Shown here one piece after another: positions 42,812 through 52,871 of a stretch of DNA of 61,143 bases. Numbering within the stretch: the stretch's first letter is position 1; each line of letters begins with the position of its first letter. The stretch comes from Bacillota bacterium (GTDB lineage Bacteria > Bacillota > Clostridia > Lachnospirales > Lachnospiraceae): the NCBI GenBank assembly GCA_023393095.1, contig JAEWMT010000097.1, positions 1 to 61,143 on the forward strand, written 5' to 3'. The notes beneath the pieces are model-generated. The model worked only from the letters and a program-made list of their open reading frames with translations, did no database searches and was not told the origin of the DNA. The position numbers were made by a program, and so were the translations under genes.

Positions 42812-44584
42812 TTATTTCTCTTCTTTTTCCTCTTTTATATCAATTTTAATATGAACATCAGCAAGCTGCTTCGGATCTACTTCGGAAGGAGCTCCCATCA
42901 TAACATCCTGCGCTGTTTTGTTCATCGGGAACGGAATGATTTCACGAATGCTCTCTTCTCCTGCAATCAGCATCACCATACGGTCAACACCAGGTGCAAT
43001 ACCTGCATGGGGCGGGGCACCATAGCAGAATGCATTGTACATAGCTGGGAATTTGGCTTTTACATCCTCTTCACCAAGTCCTACGATTTCAAAGGCCTTT
43101 ACCATGATCTCGGGATCGTGGTTACGTACCGCACCGGAAGACAATTCCACCCCATTACATACTAAGTCATACTGATATGCATTAATGTCCAGCGGATCCA
43201 TCTTTAATAAGGCATCCATACCACCCTGAGGCATGGAGAATGGGTTGTGGCAGAATTCCAACTCACCGGATTCCTCTCCCATCTCATACATCGGGAAGTC
43301 AACAATCCAACAGAATTCATAACATTCCTTCTTCATATGTCCTTCAGCCGCAGCACCAAGAAAACGTCTTAAAACTCCGGCCGTCTTCTGAGCTACTAAC
43401 TTCTTGCCGGCAGCTAAACCAACAAAATCTCCGGGCTTCAAGGATAAGGCTTCGATAACCTGTTCTTTACGCTCCTGAAGGAACTTCGAGATACCACCAA
43501 CGAAGTTTCCTGTTTCATCTAACTTAAACCAATATACCTTGTTGCCTGTCTGTACTTCTACATCTGCACAAAGAGCATCAATTGCTTTTCTGGTTCCATT
43601 GTAACCGCTTACTACAACTGCTTTAACCGTCTGTCCTTCAAACGGTCCAAAGCCACAGTCGCTCATGCAAGAGGTTGCATCCTGAACAATAAGATCAATA
43701 CGAAGATCCGGTTTATCCGAACCGTATTTCTCCATGGCATCCTTATAGGTAATACGGGTAAATGGTGCTGTGGAAGCCGTACTGTATTTACCATATTTCG
43801 CAAAGATCGGAGGCAATACTTCTTCTAATACACCAAATACATCCTCCTGAGATGCAAATGCCATTTCCATATCTAACTGATAGAACTCACCGGGAGAACG
43901 ATCTGCTCTCGCATCTTCATCACGAAAACACGGAGCAATTTGGAAATAACGGTCAAATCCAGAGGTCATCAAAAGCTGCTTAAACTGTTGTGGTGCCTGC
44001 GGAAGTGCATAGAATTTACCCGGATGATTTCTTGAAGGTACCAGATAATCTCTTGCACCCTCCGGTGAGGAGCAGGTAAGAATCGGAGTTGTAATCTCTA
44101 AGAAATTATGCTCCATCATACTCTTACGAAGTTCTGCAACGATTTGACATCTGAGAACAATTCTATCCTTTACAGCTGGATTACGAAGATCCAGATATCT
44201 GTATTTTAATCTGGTATTCTCATCAGCTTCCTTAGAACGGTTAATTTCAAATGGTAATTCGTTATACATACATTTACCTAAAACTGAGATATTCTCAGGA
44301 ACGATTTCAATTTCACCGGTCGCAAGCTTATCATTTTTGCTGGAACGCTCCCTAACGATACCCGTTACGGAAAGTGTTGATTCATTATTGACACCGCTTA
44401 ACTTATCCATCATTTCTTCGGTCTCAATTACAATCTGTGATGTTCCGTAAAAGTCACGAAGAATCAGAAAGCCCAGATTCTTGCTGACCTTACGCATATT
44501 CTCATACCATCCGACAATTGTTACTTTTTGACCTACGTCGGATAATCTTAATTCATTACATGTATGTGTTCTTGACTGTATCAT
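42812..44584 (-). CDS. aspS: Aspartyl-tRNA synthetase, second copy
   Basis: A 590-aa class IIb synthetase with an OB anticodon domain (about 1-105), class II core (motif 2 FRDEDARADRSPGEFYQLDMEM, position about 212-233; motif 3 GIAPGVDRMVMLI) and a GAD insertion at about 280-410. It differs from the first copy in the anticodon domain, where RKVSKNLGF replaces RDHGGVSF. The ATG at 44584 has AGAGGA; 44593 is too close. It is the last gene of the operon, 78 nt after gatB with a hairpin between. Confidence 0.93.
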   Translation of the reverse strand: MIQSRTHTCNELRLSDVGQKVTIVGWYENMRKVSKNLGFLILRDFYGTSQIVIETEEMMDKLSGVNNESTLSVTGIVRERSSKNDKLATGEIEIVPENISVLGKCMYNELPFEINRSKEADENTRLKYRYLDLRNPAVKDRIVLRCQIVAELRKSMMEHNFLEITTPILTCSSPEGARDYLVPSRNHPGKFYALPQAPQQFKQLLMTSGFDRYFQIAPCFRDEDARADRSPGEFYQLDMEMAFASQEDVFGVLEEVLPPIFAKYGKYSTASTAPFTRITYKDAMEKYGSDKPDLRIDLIVQDATSCMSDCGFGPFEGQTVKAVVVSGYNGTRKAIDALCADVEVQTGNKVYWFKLDETGNFVGGISKFLQERKEQVIEALSLKPGDFVGLAAGKKLVAQKTAGVLRRFLGAAAEGHMKKECYEFCWIVDFPMYEMGEESGELEFCHNPFSMPQGGMDALLKMDPLDINAYQYDLVCNGVELSSGAVRNHDPEIMVKAFEIVGLGEEDVKAKFPAMYNAFCYGAPPHAGIAPGVDRMVMLIAGEESIREIIPFPMNKTAQDVMMGAPSEVDPKQLADVHIKIDIKEEKEEK

Positions 44585-44645
44585 AAGCGCCATCCTCTAC
44601 TATATATTTTATCGATTGCTTCATAAAACTCATAACTATACTTTG

Positions 44646-44681
44646 TCAGAATTCTGATGATTTTAAGATCATCAGGAATTC
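44646..44681 (-). other. Intergenic hairpin between gatB and aspS
   Basis: gaattctgatgat pairs with atcatcaggaattc around tttaag; it overlaps the gatB stop. No T-run, so perhaps processing or coupling. Confidence 0.5.
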
Positions 44682-46093
44682 TTACTGATTATTTCACGGA
44701 TCATGGCCTCTGCTTTCTTCACATCTGCCTTACCTTTTGATTGCTTCATGATATGCCCGAACATAACATTGATTGCTTTATCCTTACCTGCTTGAATATC
44801 TGCAACTGCCTTCGGATTCGCTTCAATTGCTTCCTGACACCATTTTGTTAAATCATCATCCGAAATACCTGCCAGATCCTCTGCCTTAATAAATTCATCT
44901 GCTGACTTTCCACTCTCCAACATCTGTTGCAGGGTACTCTGCGCCATCTTAAAGTTAATCTTTTTCTCATCCAGCATTTTCACCAGCGCTCCAAATTGTT
45001 TTGAGGAGGTTTTAATTTCGAATAACTCTTTATCTTCTTCGATATTCATATTAGCGTATATCGTTCCGGTTATCAGGTTGGATGAATTCTTGACACTTGC
45101 ACCTTCTGTGAGTGCACCTTCAAAGAACTCAGAAACACGTCTGTACCGGAATATCTGTCTAGCCGTTGCTTCCGGAAGTTCAAGCTCTGTGATATATCTG
45201 TTTAACTTTTCAAAAGGAAGCTCCGGTAGAGATTTCTTTATTGCATCCAACTTCTCCTGAGATATCTCGAAACGAATGATGTCCGGATCCGGGAAATAAC
45301 GGTAGTCATCTGAATTTTCCTTTTCACGCATCGGTGAAGTAGTGTCGGTGACATCATCATAACGCATGGTCTCCTGAATGATGGTGCCGCCAGCCTCCAA
45401 AATATCGGTCTGCCTTTCAATCTCAGCATACATTGCCTTCTGAATGAAATTCAGTGAGTTAATATTCTTGGTTTCGGTTCTCGTACCGAATTCTTTGGTG
45501 CCGACTTCACGTAAGGACAGGTTAACATCACAACGCATAGAGCCTTCCTGCATCTTACAATCGGAAATACCAACATAACGCATGATTAACTGAAGCTTTT
45601 CTGCATATTCTTTTGCTTCTTCCGGAGAAGAAATATCAGGTTCGGATACAATCTCAATTAACGGAACTCCGCCACGATTATAATCAACATAGGTGTAACC
45701 ATTTTCATGTACCAGCTTACCTGCATCCTCTTCAATATGAATACGGGTAATACCGATTCTTTTACCGCTATCCAGCTCGATGTAACCATGTTCGCAAAGA
45801 GGCTCGTCATACTGGGATATCTGGTATGCCTTTGGCAAATCAGGATATACATAATTTTTTCTGTCCATATGGGAAATATGATTAATCTTGCAATGAATTG
45901 CAAGTCCTGCTTTTACAGCGTACTCAACTACCTTTTTATTTAATATAGGCAGGGAACCGGGTTGTCCGGTGCAGACAGGACAACAATGGGTATTCGGATC
46001 TCCTCCAAACGCTGTCGTACAGTTACAAAAAATCTTAGTATTGGTTGCCAGCTCAATATGAGTTTCAATACCACAGACTACTTCATATCTCAT
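44672..46093 (-). CDS. gatB: Asp/Glu-tRNA amidotransferase subunit B
   Basis: A 473-aa protein. GatB_N (about 1-290) with VCGIETHIEL, NTHCCPVCTG and KNYVYPDLPKAYQISQYDEP; YqeY tail (about 325-470). It phosphorylates and amidates Glu-tRNA(Gln) and Asp-tRNA(Asn) together with GatA and GatC. Its start overlaps the gatA stop by 4 nt. Confidence 0.95.
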   Translation of the reverse strand: MRYEVVCGIETHIELATNTKIFCNCTTAFGGDPNTHCCPVCTGQPGSLPILNKKVVEYAVKAGLAIHCKINHISHMDRKNYVYPDLPKAYQISQYDEPLCEHGYIELDSGKRIGITRIHIEEDAGKLVHENGYTYVDYNRGGVPLIEIVSEPDISSPEEAKEYAEKLQLIMRYVGISDCKMQEGSMRCDVNLSLREVGTKEFGTRTETKNINSLNFIQKAMYAEIERQTDILEAGGTIIQETMRYDDVTDTTSPMREKENSDDYRYFPDPDIIRFEISQEKLDAIKKSLPELPFEKLNRYITELELPEATARQIFRYRRVSEFFEGALTEGASVKNSSNLITGTIYANMNIEEDKELFEIKTSSKQFGALVKMLDEKKINFKMAQSTLQQMLESGKSADEFIKAEDLAGISDDDLTKWCQEAIEANPKAVADIQAGKDKAINVMFGHIMKQSKGKADVKKAEAMIREIISKNS

Positions 46094-47544
46094 ACTCTGA
46101 CACCTCCTTCATAGACGCCTACCTTATCTTCGCTATTCTGCTCATAGAAATAAGCCATATTAAGGATTCCAGCCTCATCAAACTTTTTACCGATGATCTG
46201 CATACCAATCGGAAGCCCCTTTGCATCCTTTCCGCGTGGAATGGAAATGGACGGAACACCTGCAATATTAATCGGTACGGTACAAATATCGGATTGATAC
46301 ATCTCAACCGAACTTGCACTGAAGTTTAATGGAGACGCTGTTGTTGGTGCATTTGGTGCAATTAACACATCGCATTTTTCAAATACATCATCAAATTCCT
46401 TATTAATCTCCTCACGGATGACACAGGCTTTTTTATAATACGCATCATAGTAACCACTTGATAATACATAGGTTCCAAGCATGATACGACGTTTTACTTC
46501 ATCTCCAAAGCCTTCGCTTCTGGTCTTATAAATCATATCATCAATGCTTTCGTAGGAATCTGCACGATGACCATATCGGATACCATCATATCTTCCAAGA
46601 TTGGAGGATGCTTCCGCACAGGCAATAATATAATAAACCGGAAGTGCAAGCTTTAATGCTGGCAGCTTAATTTTAATAATTTCAGCGCCATTTTCCTCGT
46701 ACAATTTAATAGCGTCAAAAATCTGAGTCTTCATATCAGGGTCAATGCCTTCAAAGAATTCCTCGGCAATACCGATTTTCTTACCCTTCACATCCTGTTT
46801 CAAGCCATCCACAAGATTTCCGTAATTAAATGACTTGCTGGTCTGATCTCGTCTATCAACACCCTTTATTGCATCAAACACGATTGCAGCATCCTTAACA
46901 CTGTAGGTCAACGGTCCAATCTGATCTAGAGAACTTCCGTAAGCGATTAAACCATACCTGGATACTGCTCCATAGGTAGGTTTCAGGCCAACGATTCCAC
47001 AATAGGAAGCTGGCTGACGAATCGAACCACCGGTGTCGGAGCCAAGTCCGTAAGCAGCCATATTTGCACATACGGCTGCCGCTACACCGCCGGAAGAGCC
47101 TCCAGTAACATGTCCGGTATTTCTCGGATTAAGTGGAGCACCGTAGCAGCTTGATTCGGAAGTACTTCCCATGGCGAACTCGTCCATGTTAGTCTTACCC
47201 AGAAGTACAGCCCCTTTTGCCTTTAATTTCTCCCATACGGCTGCATCGTAATATGGTTTGAAGCCATTAAGAATTTTCGAACAGCAGGTGGTAAGTAAAC
47301 CATCCGTGCAGATATTATCTTTTAATGTCATCGGAATACCGCATAATGGGGACGCATTACCTTCTTTTAACATCTTATCGGCAATTTCTGCTCCACTAAG
47401 TGCAGTCTCAAAGGTTGTATGCACATAGGCATTAATTGCCTTATTTGCTTCTTCAATAGCCTTAATATATTCCTTTGTCAGTTCAACGGAGGATATCTCG
47501 CCGCTATGAAGCTTTGCTGATAATTCAGAAATTATTTCTCTCAT
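46090..47544 (-). CDS. gatA: Asp/Glu-tRNA amidotransferase subunit A
   Basis: A 484-aa amidase. The catalytic triad is visible: Lys in MTLKDNIC (about 74), cis-Ser in TGGSSGGVAA (about 150) and Ser in SDTGGSIRQPA (about 174). It releases ammonia from glutamine for GatB. It lies 3 nt after gatC. Confidence 0.96.
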   Translation of the reverse strand: MREIISELSAKLHSGEISSVELTKEYIKAIEEANKAINAYVHTTFETALSGAEIADKMLKEGNASPLCGIPMTLKDNICTDGLLTTCCSKILNGFKPYYDAAVWEKLKAKGAVLLGKTNMDEFAMGSTSESSCYGAPLNPRNTGHVTGGSSGGVAAAVCANMAAYGLGSDTGGSIRQPASYCGIVGLKPTYGAVSRYGLIAYGSSLDQIGPLTYSVKDAAIVFDAIKGVDRRDQTSKSFNYGNLVDGLKQDVKGKKIGIAEEFFEGIDPDMKTQIFDAIKLYEENGAEIIKIKLPALKLALPVYYIIACAEASSNLGRYDGIRYGHRADSYESIDDMIYKTRSEGFGDEVKRRIMLGTYVLSSGYYDAYYKKACVIREEINKEFDDVFEKCDVLIAPNAPTTASPLNFSASSVEMYQSDICTVPINIAGVPSISIPRGKDAKGLPIGMQIIGKKFDEAGILNMAYFYEQNSEDKVGVYEGGVRV

Positions 47545-47547
47545 TAT

Positions 47548-47868
47548 TTACTCCATTCCTGCGCTTGTTTCATGGCTCGCTTTACTTCTCTTAACACTGA
47601 AGAATCCGTTTTCATCTTCGACATTAGAAACAATCTTTTCATTCGGCAACGATGGAATTACTTCATCCTCACGCAATTTCTCGAAGGATACAAGCTCTGA
47701 ACCTACGCTTCGAATTTCATCCGTCCCGCCTTCAACGGATTCATTAATGGTATCTGCAAATGCAATGATCGCATCAAATTCACCTGCAAACTTATCAAGC
47801 TCTTCTTCTGAAAAGCGCAGTCTGCCAAGCTTAGCAAGCTTTTCTATTTCTGATTTCGTTACTGCCAT
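47548..47868 (-). CDS. gatC: Asp/Glu-tRNA amidotransferase subunit C
   Basis: A 106-aa belt protein: EIEKLAKLGRLRFSEEE and EFDAIIAFADTINE near the start; DEVIPSL and GFFSV near the end. It holds GatA and GatB together. ATG at 47868 with a GGAGG site; the upstream TTG is part of that site. 131 nt separate it from the first aspS. Confidence 0.93.
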   Translation of the reverse strand: MAVTKSEIEKLAKLGRLRFSEEELDKFAGEFDAIIAFADTINESVEGGTDEIRSVGSELVSFEKLREDEVIPSLPNEKIVSNVEDENGFFSVKRSKASHETSAGME

Positions 47869-47999
47869 AATTACCTCCAAGATACCTCTTCAACGATATC
47901 TAAATTAATCTTTAAAAAGCATATTATCGAGTTTTTACTTTCAGTTACTTTCATTTTGTGACTTAACCATTTAAGCTATGGTCAAATAGATTTAGCCTA

Positions 48000-49745
48000 T
48001 CACTGTCTTATTTTTATATGGACTTCACGCAGCTGCTGCTCCGTTACTTCATTTGGTGCACCACACATCAGATCCTGTGCAGTTCCGCTCATCGGAAAGG
48101 CGATAACTTCACGAATATTCTCTTCATTTCTAAGGAGCATAATCATACGGTCAACGCCCGGTGCCATACCTGCATGCGGTGGAGCTCCGAACTGGAATGC
48201 ATTGTATAATGCTCCGAATTTATTCTTTAAGGTCTCTTCATCATAGCCGGCAATTTCAAATGCCTTTACCATGGTATCCATATCATGATTTCTAACTGCT
48301 CCGGAGGAAAGCTCAACACCGTTACATACGATATCATACTGATATGCTAGGATACTTAACGGATCCTTGGTTGTCAACGCCTCTAAACCACCCTGCGGCA
48401 TGGAAAACGGGTTGTGGGTAAATCCAATTTTACCTGTCTCTTCATCAATTTCATACATCGGGAAATCATTAATATAGCAGAAACGGTATGCATTCTTCTC
48501 GATGAGGTCAAGACGTACACCTAGCTCGGTACGGATCTGTCCTGCATATTTGTTTGCCAGTTCTTCTGCGTCTGCAACGAAGAAGATAACATCACCAGCC
48601 ACTAGGCCAGCCAAATCAGACAGTTCCTTCTTCATCTCTTCCGGTATAAATTTATCAATCGGTCCCTTATAGGACATATCTTCTTTTACTTCAAGATAGC
48701 CGAGTCCGCCCATTCCGATGGACTGCGCGAAGCTTAGCAGCTTCTCATGGAAGCCTTTGGATAATTCAGCATTAACCTTAATAGCTCTAACCGTCTTTTT
48801 ATGGAATGGCTTGAACGTACATCTTTGGAAGAAATCCGTCACATCAATGATACGAAGTGGATTACGAAGGTCTGGCTTATCTGTTCCGAATTCCAACATA
48901 GCCTGCTTGTAGCTAATGATCGGATATGGTGCTTGTGTAATCTGAAAACCTTCCGGTGCAAATTTTTCAAAGGTTGAGGTTAATACCTCTTCTCCTACGT
49001 GGAATACATCCTCCTGGGTTGCAAAGCTCATCTCAAAATCAAGCTGATAGAATTCACCCGGAGAACGGTCGGCACGAGCATCCTCATCACGGAAACATGG
49101 TGCAATCTGGAAATATTTATCAATTCCAGACACCATTAACAACTGCTTATACTGTTGAGGAGCCTGTGGTAATGCATAGAATTTACCCTTATATTTTCTT
49201 GATGGAACGATATAATCACGTGCGCCTTCCGGAGAGGATGCACACAAAATTGGAGTTTGGATATCCACAAATCCAAGTTCATTCATCTTCTGTCTTAAGT
49301 AATTGATAACTTCTGTACGAAACAGAATGTTTTCTTTTACTTTACGGTTTCTTATATCAAGATAACGGTATTTCAGACGTACATCCTCACGAATTTCCTT
49401 GGATGTCGTTACTTCAAATGGTAAATCCCTGTATACTTTACCAAGTACAGTTACCTTTCGAGCATCCAGCTCAATTGTTCCTGTTGGAATCTTAGGATTG
49501 TAAGTCTCTTCATCACGATGCTCAATCACACCCTCAATGGATAAACATTCTTCTTTTTTGATACCTTTTAAAAGCTCGGTATCACGAAGAACAACCTGCA
49601 TTACTCCGTACATATCTCTTAAATCAATAAAGGATACACCACCGTGGTCACGGATATTTTCTACCCATCCGGCTATTTTCATTTCTGAACCGATATCCCC
49701 TTCTGTAATCTTGTTCATGGTTTTGCTGCGATAAATGTCTGACAT
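48000..49745 (-). CDS. aspS: Aspartyl-tRNA synthetase, first copy (probably non-discriminating)
   Basis: A 581-aa class IIb synthetase with OB domain, class II core and GAD insertion. RDHGGVSF in the OB domain matches the histidine seen in non-discriminating enzymes (recalled), and coupling to gatCAB fits charging of tRNA(Asn) with Asp. RBS AAGGAGAG. First gene of the T-box-controlled operon. Confidence 0.93.
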   Translation of the reverse strand: MSDIYRSKTMNKITEGDIGSEMKIAGWVENIRDHGGVSFIDLRDMYGVMQVVLRDTELLKGIKKEECLSIEGVIEHRDEETYNPKIPTGTIELDARKVTVLGKVYRDLPFEVTTSKEIREDVRLKYRYLDIRNRKVKENILFRTEVINYLRQKMNELGFVDIQTPILCASSPEGARDYIVPSRKYKGKFYALPQAPQQYKQLLMVSGIDKYFQIAPCFRDEDARADRSPGEFYQLDFEMSFATQEDVFHVGEEVLTSTFEKFAPEGFQITQAPYPIISYKQAMLEFGTDKPDLRNPLRIIDVTDFFQRCTFKPFHKKTVRAIKVNAELSKGFHEKLLSFAQSIGMGGLGYLEVKEDMSYKGPIDKFIPEEMKKELSDLAGLVAGDVIFFVADAEELANKYAGQIRTELGVRLDLIEKNAYRFCYINDFPMYEIDEETGKIGFTHNPFSMPQGGLEALTTKDPLSILAYQYDIVCNGVELSSGAVRNHDMDTMVKAFEIAGYDEETLKNKFGALYNAFQFGAPPHAGMAPGVDRMIMLLRNEENIREVIAFPMSGTAQDLMCGAPNEVTEQQLREVHIKIRQ

Positions 49746-49823
49746 GAATTTCTCTCCTTTTCGTTCGTTTAAATACTAGGTATTTGCTGTGTTCTCGGCA
49801 AAGCATTCACTCATTTTTAATAT

Positions 49824-50082
49824 AAAAAAAGCTGCCCGCCCGAAAATATTAATTTCAGGGCGAACAGCTGTAACAAGTCCGCGGTACCACCTGATTTACT
49901 GCATATGCAGTCACTCTAGTGCTGCCAATTAACGCTTAGCCTACGACGCACCTACTAATCAAAAGACGTTCAGGTTGTAGCTGATAAAGTGTTATTCACA
50001 TAAATTCATTTTACAGGGTTCTCACTGTCTCCTGCTCACTGGGAACGATAATTTATGCTACTTCTCTTCGTCATCGCTTTGC
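49824..50082 (-). ncRNA. T-box riboswitch
   Basis: The T-box sequence AGGTGGTACCGCGG lies at 49892-49879 on the minus strand, and stem I contains AGAGAAGTA near its base (about 50060). The terminator GCTG...CAGC (49870-49831) is followed by seven T. The specifier side reads GTGAATAACAC (50001 to 49989), with AAC at 49993-49991 as the best match, for Asn. GAA and AAU overlap just before it. It controls the aspS-gatCAB-aspS operon. Confidence 0.93.
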
Positions 50083-50087
50083 AAAAT

Positions 50088-50117
50088 ATTATAGTACAAT
50101 CAATATTGCTTTGTCAA
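50088..50117 (-). promoter_or_regulatory. Promoter of the T-box operon
   Basis: TTGACA (50117-50112), 18-nt spacer, TATAAT (50093-50088). Confidence 0.8.
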
Positions 50118-50258
50118 TTTATTTCTTATTATAACCAAAATTTATGATTTATCGGCATGAATTGGGCTAATTTAATGCATAAATATATTTACTATTTCGC
50201 TTTAATGTGGCAAAATATTTTTATATATTATTATTCTGTATTGAAGGGACGTAAGATA

Positions 50259-51893
50259 ATGCCAATAATAGATCTATTAGAGCAAAACTGCAAATTATAT
50301 GGAGACGATATCTGTCTTGTTGAGATCAACCCGGATATCCAGGAAACAAGACGAGTAACCTGGAGGGAGTATGAATTGATTGAACCCGATCCGGTATATC
50401 ATTATCGCAGGGAAATTACCTGGAATGTATTTAACGAGAAAGCAAACCGCTTTGCCAACTTGCTTATTAGCAGAGGAATTAAGAAAGGCGATAAGGTTGC
50501 CATCCTTCTAATGAATTGTTTGGAATGGTTGCCGATTTATTTTGGCGTATTAAAGACAGGCGCATTGGCTGTTCCTTTAAATTTTAGGTATACGGCAGAA
50601 GAAATTGAGTATTGTGTAAAGTTAGCTGAGGCTGATGTCCTTATATTCGGTCCTTCTTTTATTGGACGAGTTGAGGAGATTGCAGATGAAATCAGTAAAA
50701 ACCGACTGCTTTTCTACGTAGGTGACAATACTCCGACCTTTGCAGAAGACTATAACAGTTTAACCGCAAATTGCTCTAGCCAATCACCACAAATTAAATT
50801 GACCGATGAGGATTATGCCGCGATTTATTTTTCTTCAGGGACGACGGGATTTCCGAAGGCTATTTTACATAAACATATGAGTTTGATGCATGCATGTAGA
50901 GTGGAACAAAATCATCATGGCCAGACAAAGGAGGATGTATTCTTATGTATCCCACCTCTCTACCATACCGGTGCTAAGATGCATTGGTTCGGGAGCTTCT
51001 TGGTGGGTGGCAAAGCCATCTTACTAACAGGCGTGAAACCACGAAATATACTCGATGTCGTATCACAAGAGAAATGTTCCATCGTTTGGCTTCTGGTGCC
51101 GTGGGCGCAGGATATTCTGGATGCAATTGATCGTTGTGATATCAATTTGGATGATTATACCCTCTCCCAGTGGAGGCTGATGCATATCGGAGCACAACCC
51201 GTTCCACCGAGTCTTATCTCACGTTGGAAAAAGGTATTTCCGAACCATGAATATGATACCAATTACGGACTCAGCGAGTCAATCGGACCCGGATGTGTCC
51301 ATCTGGGAGTTGAAAACATACATAAGGTCGGAGCCATTGGAAAAGCGGGATTTGGCTGGGAAGTAAAGATCGTAGATCCAGAACATAACACTGTTTCAAA
51401 GGGTGAAGTTGGTGAGTTGGCGGTAAAAGGCCCCGGTGTTATGACCTGTTACTATAATGATCCGGGTGCTACAGCAGAAGTCCTTACGGATGGCTGGTTA
51501 TTTACCGGAGATATGGCACAGGAGGACAATGATGGATTTATCTTTCTGGTAGACCGTAAAAAGGATGTGATTATCAGCGGAGGAGAAAATCTCTATCCCG
51601 TTCAGATTGAAGATTATTTAAGAGCTTATAAGTCAATTAAGGATGTAGCCGTAATCGGATTACCAGATAAACGTCTCGGTGAGATTGCTGCTGCTATAAT
51701 TGAGGTGAAAGAAGGCTTTGCTTGCACCGAGGAAGAAATCGATCAGTTTTGTCTGAAGCTTCCAAAATATAAGAGACCTCGAAAAGTAATTTTCGCAAAT
51801 ATACCGAGGAATCCAACCGGTAAGATTGAAAAGCCAAAGCTACGTAAGATTTATTGCGCTGAAAATGTAGTAGCTGCACAAAATCGCGGATAA
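50259..51893 (+). CDS. AMP-dependent acyl-CoA synthetase/ligase
   Basis: A 544-aa adenylate-forming enzyme. The phosphate loop SSGTTGFPKA (about 195), the motif NYGLSE, the hinge VDRKKDVIISGGENLYP, and the terminal lysine motif PTGKIEKPKL are present. It would make acyl-CoA from a carboxylic acid, perhaps aromatic or crotonobetaine-like. The frame begins earlier, but AAGGGACG and the family start fit the ATG at 50259. Monocistronic with a strong terminator. Confidence 0.87.
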   Translation: MPIIDLLEQNCKLYGDDICLVEINPDIQETRRVTWREYELIEPDPVYHYRREITWNVFNEKANRFANLLISRGIKKGDKVAILLMNCLEWLPIYFGVLKTGALAVPLNFRYTAEEIEYCVKLAEADVLIFGPSFIGRVEEIADEISKNRLLFYVGDNTPTFAEDYNSLTANCSSQSPQIKLTDEDYAAIYFSSGTTGFPKAILHKHMSLMHACRVEQNHHGQTKEDVFLCIPPLYHTGAKMHWFGSFLVGGKAILLTGVKPRNILDVVSQEKCSIVWLLVPWAQDILDAIDRCDINLDDYTLSQWRLMHIGAQPVPPSLISRWKKVFPNHEYDTNYGLSESIGPGCVHLGVENIHKVGAIGKAGFGWEVKIVDPEHNTVSKGEVGELAVKGPGVMTCYYNDPGATAEVLTDGWLFTGDMAQEDNDGFIFLVDRKKDVIISGGENLYPVQIEDYLRAYKSIKDVAVIGLPDKRLGEIAAAIIEVKEGFACTEEEIDQFCLKLPKYKRPRKVIFANIPRNPTGKIEKPKLRKIYCAENVVAAQNRG

Positions 51894-51902
51894 TACAATA
51901 CA

Positions 51903-51979
51903 TAAGAGCGGTACCTTTTTATTTTACTCAAACAGCAGAAAGCTGCGGTTGAGTTAAAATTGAAAAGTACCGCTCTTAT
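51903..51979 (+). terminator. Long terminator hairpin of the acyl-CoA synthetase gene
   Basis: taagagcggtac pairs with gtaccgctctta, with inner ttttactcaa / ttgagttaaaa and agcag/ctgc stems. Confidence 0.7.
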
Positions 51980-52017
51980 ATATTACCAACTAAAGCCAAT
52001 GGATTATATGAATAACT

Positions 52018-52779
52018 CTAAATCGCCGGCATTACTCTTCCTCCGGATACCGGTATATATGCTCCCGTTGTGAATGCTGCCAGATCGGATGCCAAAAAGC
52101 TCACCATATTAGCAATATCCTGATCCGTTCCTCGATGGCCAAGCGGAACCGTCTTTTCATAATCTGGCTTATTTTCTGTATGTTCATCCCGATCACGTTC
52201 ACTGATTGTCCATCCCGGTGCCACCTGGTTTACTGTAATGTTATATTGACCGATTTCCTTAGCAAGGCATCGTACCAGGCCATCTAAACCACGTTTACCT
52301 GCAACATAGGCGGAACATCCGGGTTCTGCCATCGCTGAGCATTCTGTATTTATCACGATAACTCTGCCGTATTTCTGCTCAATCAGATGTGGTACAAATG
52401 CCTTATTCATATACACATTATGCATGACACAGCTCTCAAATTGACTAAAATAATCCTTGATATCCTGATCCAGCACATTTTTCCATTCATACTGTATTAC
52501 AGCATTATTAATTATGATATCGGGTTTGCCAAATTCTTTATACACCCTGTCACGCATTGTATAAATACTTTGTTCATCTGTTATATCAGCTTGAAATACG
52601 TCGGAATTTCTACCAGTTTTCTTTATTTGTGCAGCCAGCTCCTCTGCCTGCTTCTGATTATGATAATAATGTATCGCCACATCTGCTCCACACTCGGCGA
52701 GTGATCTTACAATACAGCGTCCTAACTGACCAGAGCCACCAGTAACAATTGCTTTCTTTCCTTTAAGATTAATTTCCAT
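52018..52779 (-). CDS. Short-chain dehydrogenase/reductase (FabG-like)
   Basis: A 253-aa SDR. The NAD(P) loop GGSGQLGR (about 15-22), NNAVIQ, the active Tyr-x3-Lys in SAYVAGKRG and PGWTISERD place it with 3-oxoacyl reductases. TGQLG instead of the usual TGxxxGIG is slightly atypical. Substrate unknown. RBS AAAGGGG. Confidence 0.88.
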   Translation of the reverse strand: MEINLKGKKAIVTGGSGQLGRCIVRSLAECGADVAIHYYHNQKQAEELAAQIKKTGRNSDVFQADITDEQSIYTMRDRVYKEFGKPDIIINNAVIQYEWKNVLDQDIKDYFSQFESCVMHNVYMNKAFVPHLIEQKYGRVIVINTECSAMAEPGCSAYVAGKRGLDGLVRCLAKEIGQYNITVNQVAPGWTISERDRDEHTENKPDYEKTVPLGHRGTDQDIANMVSFLASDLAAFTTGAYIPVSGGRVMPAI

Positions 52780-52800
52780 GATTTACCCCTTTAATATAAT

Positions 52801-52871
52801 TTAACTCAAACTTCGCAGTTAAACTTTATCGATAATGCTTAATAAAATCAGCAGTTTAGTTCAATGAAGAA
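52801..52871 (-). repeat. Dispersed repeat family 3, copy B
   Basis: Reverse complement matches 7250-7320 (both begin TTTCTTCATTGAACT and end TTGAGTT). It lies between the SDR and alcohol-dehydrogenase genes in the gap 52780-52993. Confidence 0.6.
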
